Assembly (NCBI RefSeq): GCF_900156465.1
Contig: NZ_LT707064.1
Location: forward strand, 6,026,202-6,090,201
Origin: Pseudomonas sp. 7SR1
Lineage (GTDB): Bacteria > Pseudomonadota > Gammaproteobacteria > Pseudomonadales > Pseudomonadaceae
Reading direction: 5' to 3'
DNA: 64,000 nucleotides
Below are positions 62,452 through 64,000 of this stretch, one piece after another (position 1 is the stretch's first letter; the number at the start of each line of letters is the position of its first letter). The position numbers and the translations under genes were made by a program. A model generated the notes under the pieces. The model ran no database searches. It saw nothing but the letters and a program-made list of their open reading frames with translations, and had not been told where the DNA came from.

Positions 62452-63093
62452 ATGTCATTCGCCATCAGCACCGCACACAAGCAACCCGACACCGCCCTCT
62501 ATCGCGCCACGATTCCCGCCGGCGAACCCTGGCTGACAGAGGTCAAGGCGGGCCAGACCCTGCGCATTCTCGACCTGGAAGGCAACCAGGCAGTCGACAC
62601 GCTGTTCTACAGCCTGGCCAACCCCAAGGAACGCTATGACGTGCAACGCACCCTGCGCCGGCAGAACAATGTCTACCTGAGTACCGGCAGCGTGCTGTAT
62701 TCCAACCTCGGCCGTCCGATGCTGACCATCATCGAAGACACCTGCGGGCGCCACGACACCCTCGGCGGCGCTTGTGCCCAGGAAAGCAACACCGTGCGCT
62801 ACGCCCTGGAGAAGCGCTACATGCACAGCTGCCGGGACAACTATCTGCGGGCCTGTGCCCACGACGGTCGCCTGGGCAAGGGCGACATCGGCCCTAACAT
62901 CAACTTTTTCATGAACGTGCCGGTCACCGCCGACGGCGGCCTGAGCTTCGAAGATGGCATTTCGGCACCGGGCAAATACGTCGACCTGCGGGCGGAAATG
63001 GACGTGATCGTACTGATTTCCAACTGCCCGCAACTGAACAACCCGTGCAACGCCTACAACCCCACGCCTGCGGAGCTTTTGATATGGAACTGA
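62452..63093 (+). CDS. urea carboxylase-associated protein 2 (DUF1989), carboxyguanidine deiminase subunit
   Basis: The product has 213 residues, related to but shorter than the preceding protein and sharing the core TGSVLYSNLGRPMLTIIEDTCGRHDTLGGACAQESN (about 77-112). The final part has NINFFMNVPVTADGGLSFEDGISAPGKYVDLRAEMDVIVLISNCPQLNNPCNAYNPTP, the usual C-terminus of UAAP2. It is expected to form the CgdAB complex with its neighbour. It starts 11 nt after the first gene and its end overlaps a 25-codon ORF. Confidence 0.87.
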   Translation: MSFAISTAHKQPDTALYRATIPAGEPWLTEVKAGQTLRILDLEGNQAVDTLFYSLANPKERYDVQRTLRRQNNVYLSTGSVLYSNLGRPMLTIIEDTCGRHDTLGGACAQESNTVRYALEKRYMHSCRDNYLRACAHDGRLGKGDIGPNINFFMNVPVTADGGLSFEDGISAPGKYVDLRAEMDVIVLISNCPQLNNPCNAYNPTPAELLIWN

Positions 63094-63161
63094 AATTCGC
63101 GCGCCTGCGCCGTTGGCTGTTCATGCTGTGCCAGAGCCGTGCGGGGCAGTGCATCAAATAA
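63084..63161 (+). CDS. small ORF (25 aa) overlapping the UAAP2 stop
   Basis: An ATG at 63084 inside the last codons of the UAAP2 gene, with GGAG at 63072-63075 upstream, opens 25 codons: a basic start, MELKFARLRR, then a short hydrophobic stretch, WLFMLCQS, and a polar end. The overlap suggests translational coupling. It is too short for any family call and could be chance, but the good ribosome site makes translation plausible. Confidence 0.4.
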   Translation: MELKFARLRRWLFMLCQSRAGQCIK

Positions 63162-63172
63162 ACAGGATATTT

Positions 63173-63238
63173 ATGAAACACCACCCATCCCCTGGGGGAA
63201 TCTGGGCTTTGGTTTCGCTCACGGGGACGACCCCGTAG
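63173..63238 (+). CDS. 21-codon leader ORF running into the guanidine-II riboswitch
   Basis: An ATG at 63173, after AGGA (63164-63167), opens 21 codons (MKHHPSPGGIWALVSLTGTTP) whose stop TAG (63236-63238) lies at the 3' edge of the first riboswitch hairpin. A ribosome finishing this ORF would unfold that hairpin, so translation and ligand sensing could interfere. No homology is claimed. Confidence 0.35.
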   Translation: MKHHPSPGGIWALVSLTGTTP

Positions 63239-63268
63239 GCCATCGACAACTGCGGGACGGCCCGCATC
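63219..63268 (+). promoter_or_regulatory. guanidine-II riboswitch (mini-ykkC)
   Basis: Two hairpins with the diagnostic ACGR loops: ACGGGG-ACGA-CCCCGT (63221-63236) and TGCGGG-ACGG-CCCGCA (63251-63266), each a perfect 6-bp stem, joined by a 14-nt linker. Next comes CAGGCA/TGCCTG (63275-63292), then the GAGGGGG ribosome site (63293-63299) of the carboxylase gene. The CCCC of the first hairpin could pair with that site when guanidine is absent. Confidence 0.88.
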
Positions 63269-63306
63269 CCGGTTCAGGCAGCACCCATGCCTGAGGGGGC
63301 AATGCC

Positions 63307-64000
63307 ATGTTCGAAAAAATCCTCATCGCCAACCGTGGCGCCATCGCCTGCCGCATCCTGCGTACCTTGCACCAGATGCAGGTCAAGGGCGTCGCGGTGT
63401 ACTCCCAAGCCGACGCCGCCAGCCTGCACATCCTCCAGGCCGATGAAGCCCATTGCCTGGGCGACGGCGCCGCGGCCGGCACCTACCTGGCGCTGGACAA
63501 ACTCCTGGAAGTCGCCCGAAGCAGCGGTGCGACGGCGATTCATCCCGGCTACGGTTTTCTCTCGGAGAACGCCGCTTTCGCCGAAGCCTGCGAGGCCGCC
63601 GGCATTGCCTTCATCGGCCCGACGCCGGAGCAACTGCGGGTGTTCGGCCTCAAGCACACCGCTCGCGCCCTGGCCCGACAGCACGACGTGCCGTTGCTCG
63701 AAGGCACCGAGCTGCTCGACAGTGTCGAGGCGGCACTGCTGGCCGGCGCCCAAGTCGGCTATCCGGTGATGCTGAAAAGCACGGCGGGCGGCGGCGGCAT
63801 CGGCATGCGGGTGTGCCGCAGCGCCACCGAGTTGAGCGAATCCTTCGAAGCGGTCAAGCGCCTCGGGCAGAACAATTTCAGCGACGCCGGTGTGTTCATC
63901 GAGAAGTACATCGAACGGGCCCGGCACCTTGAGGTTCAAGTGTTCGGCGACGGCCAGGGCCAGGTGCTCGCCCTGGGGGTGCGCGACTGCTCGGTACAAC
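63307..64000 (+). CDS. guanidine/urea carboxylase, biotin carboxylase domain (partial)
   Basis: The first 231 codons of a large biotin-dependent carboxylase; the rest is beyond the window. MFEKILIANRGAIACRILRTL opens the biotin carboxylase domain, with AIHPGYGFLSENAAFAEAC (about 78-96) and the ATP-grasp loop KSTAGGGGIGMRVCRS (about 158-173). The family includes urea carboxylase and guanidine carboxylase, which are told apart by residues in the C-terminal transferase domain that cannot be seen here. The two guanidine riboswitches favour guanidine carboxylase. ATG 63307 has GAGGGGG 7 nt upstream. Confidence 0.9.
   Translation, partial: MFEKILIANRGAIACRILRTLHQMQVKGVAVYSQADAASLHILQADEAHCLGDGAAAGTYLALDKLLEVARSSGATAIHPGYGFLSENAAFAEACEAAGIAFIGPTPEQLRVFGLKHTARALARQHDVPLLEGTELLDSVEAALLAGAQVGYPVMLKSTAGGGGIGMRVCRSATELSESFEAVKRLGQNNFSDAGVFIEKYIERARHLEVQVFGDGQGQVLALGVRDCSVQ

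Noticed and set aside
63274..63999. Long minus-strand frame opposite the carboxylase gene.
   Set aside because: It mirrors the GC-rich third positions of the real gene and lacks any domain of its own.

Overview
The window is an ordinary chromosomal segment of a fluorescent-type Pseudomonas, most likely of the P. fluorescens complex. The support is high GC with strong GC3 coding bias, the order algU-mucA-mucB-mucD beside nadB, the order dapA-bamC-MBL-purC followed by tRNA-Ser, tctDE beside tctCBA, and many paired REP-type palindromes between genes. No prophage, CRISPR array, rRNA or intact insertion sequence is visible. One 90-bp MITE-like element is present. The window cuts aceK at the left and a biotin-dependent carboxylase at the right.

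Layout. 0-8.4 kb: aceK (partial), two convergent EamA exporters (the second with a long structured leader), the lipid A hydroxylase lpxO, cysK, a DUF748 protein, and a MoxR ATPase/VWA pair. 8.4-12.2 kb: a 5-oxoproline operon (MFS transporter, pxpA, pxpB, pxpC) with a probable Hfq/Crc site. 12.5-24.5 kb: housekeeping and small conserved genes (GATase, ptrB, cNMP-binding protein, yajD, TrmH-type methyltransferase, a gluzincin-like protein lacking its zinc motif, ycgN, nitroreductase, hydroxyacid dehydrogenase, ycgL, rnd). 24.7-32.3 kb: eptA divergent from a LysR gene across palindromic sites, a CHMI-like isomerase with a second LysR gene, yegP, a cupin, a PhyH dioxygenase and a chemoreceptor. 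32.5-38.8 kb: tRNA-Ser(CGA), purC, an MBL hydrolase, bamC, dapA, then gcvR, bcp and perM. 38.8-49.4 kb: tusA, bepA-like M48 protease, the envelope-stress cluster mucD-mucB-mucA-algU with a clear AlgU promoter, nadB, ygfX-sdhE, ygfZ and an HDOD protein. 49.5-56.1 kb: the tricarboxylate system (TctE, TctD, TctCBA plus an AbrB-like membrane protein) with three tandem response-regulator repeats and two Hfq/Crc motifs. 56.1-58.6 kb: ung, an enoyl-CoA hydratase-like hydrolase and a Tyr-rich lipoprotein.

58.6-64.0 kb is the most interesting part. It is a guanidine-nitrogen operon: a sigma-54 promoter, a guanidine-I (ykkC) riboswitch, a three-gene ABC importer, two urea-carboxylase-associated proteins (the carboxyguanidine deiminase pair), two tiny ORFs, and then a second, structurally unrelated guanidine-II (mini-ykkC) riboswitch directly in front of the carboxylase gene. 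Two riboswitch classes for one ligand inside a single transcription unit would sense guanidine twice, once ahead of transport and once ahead of catabolism.
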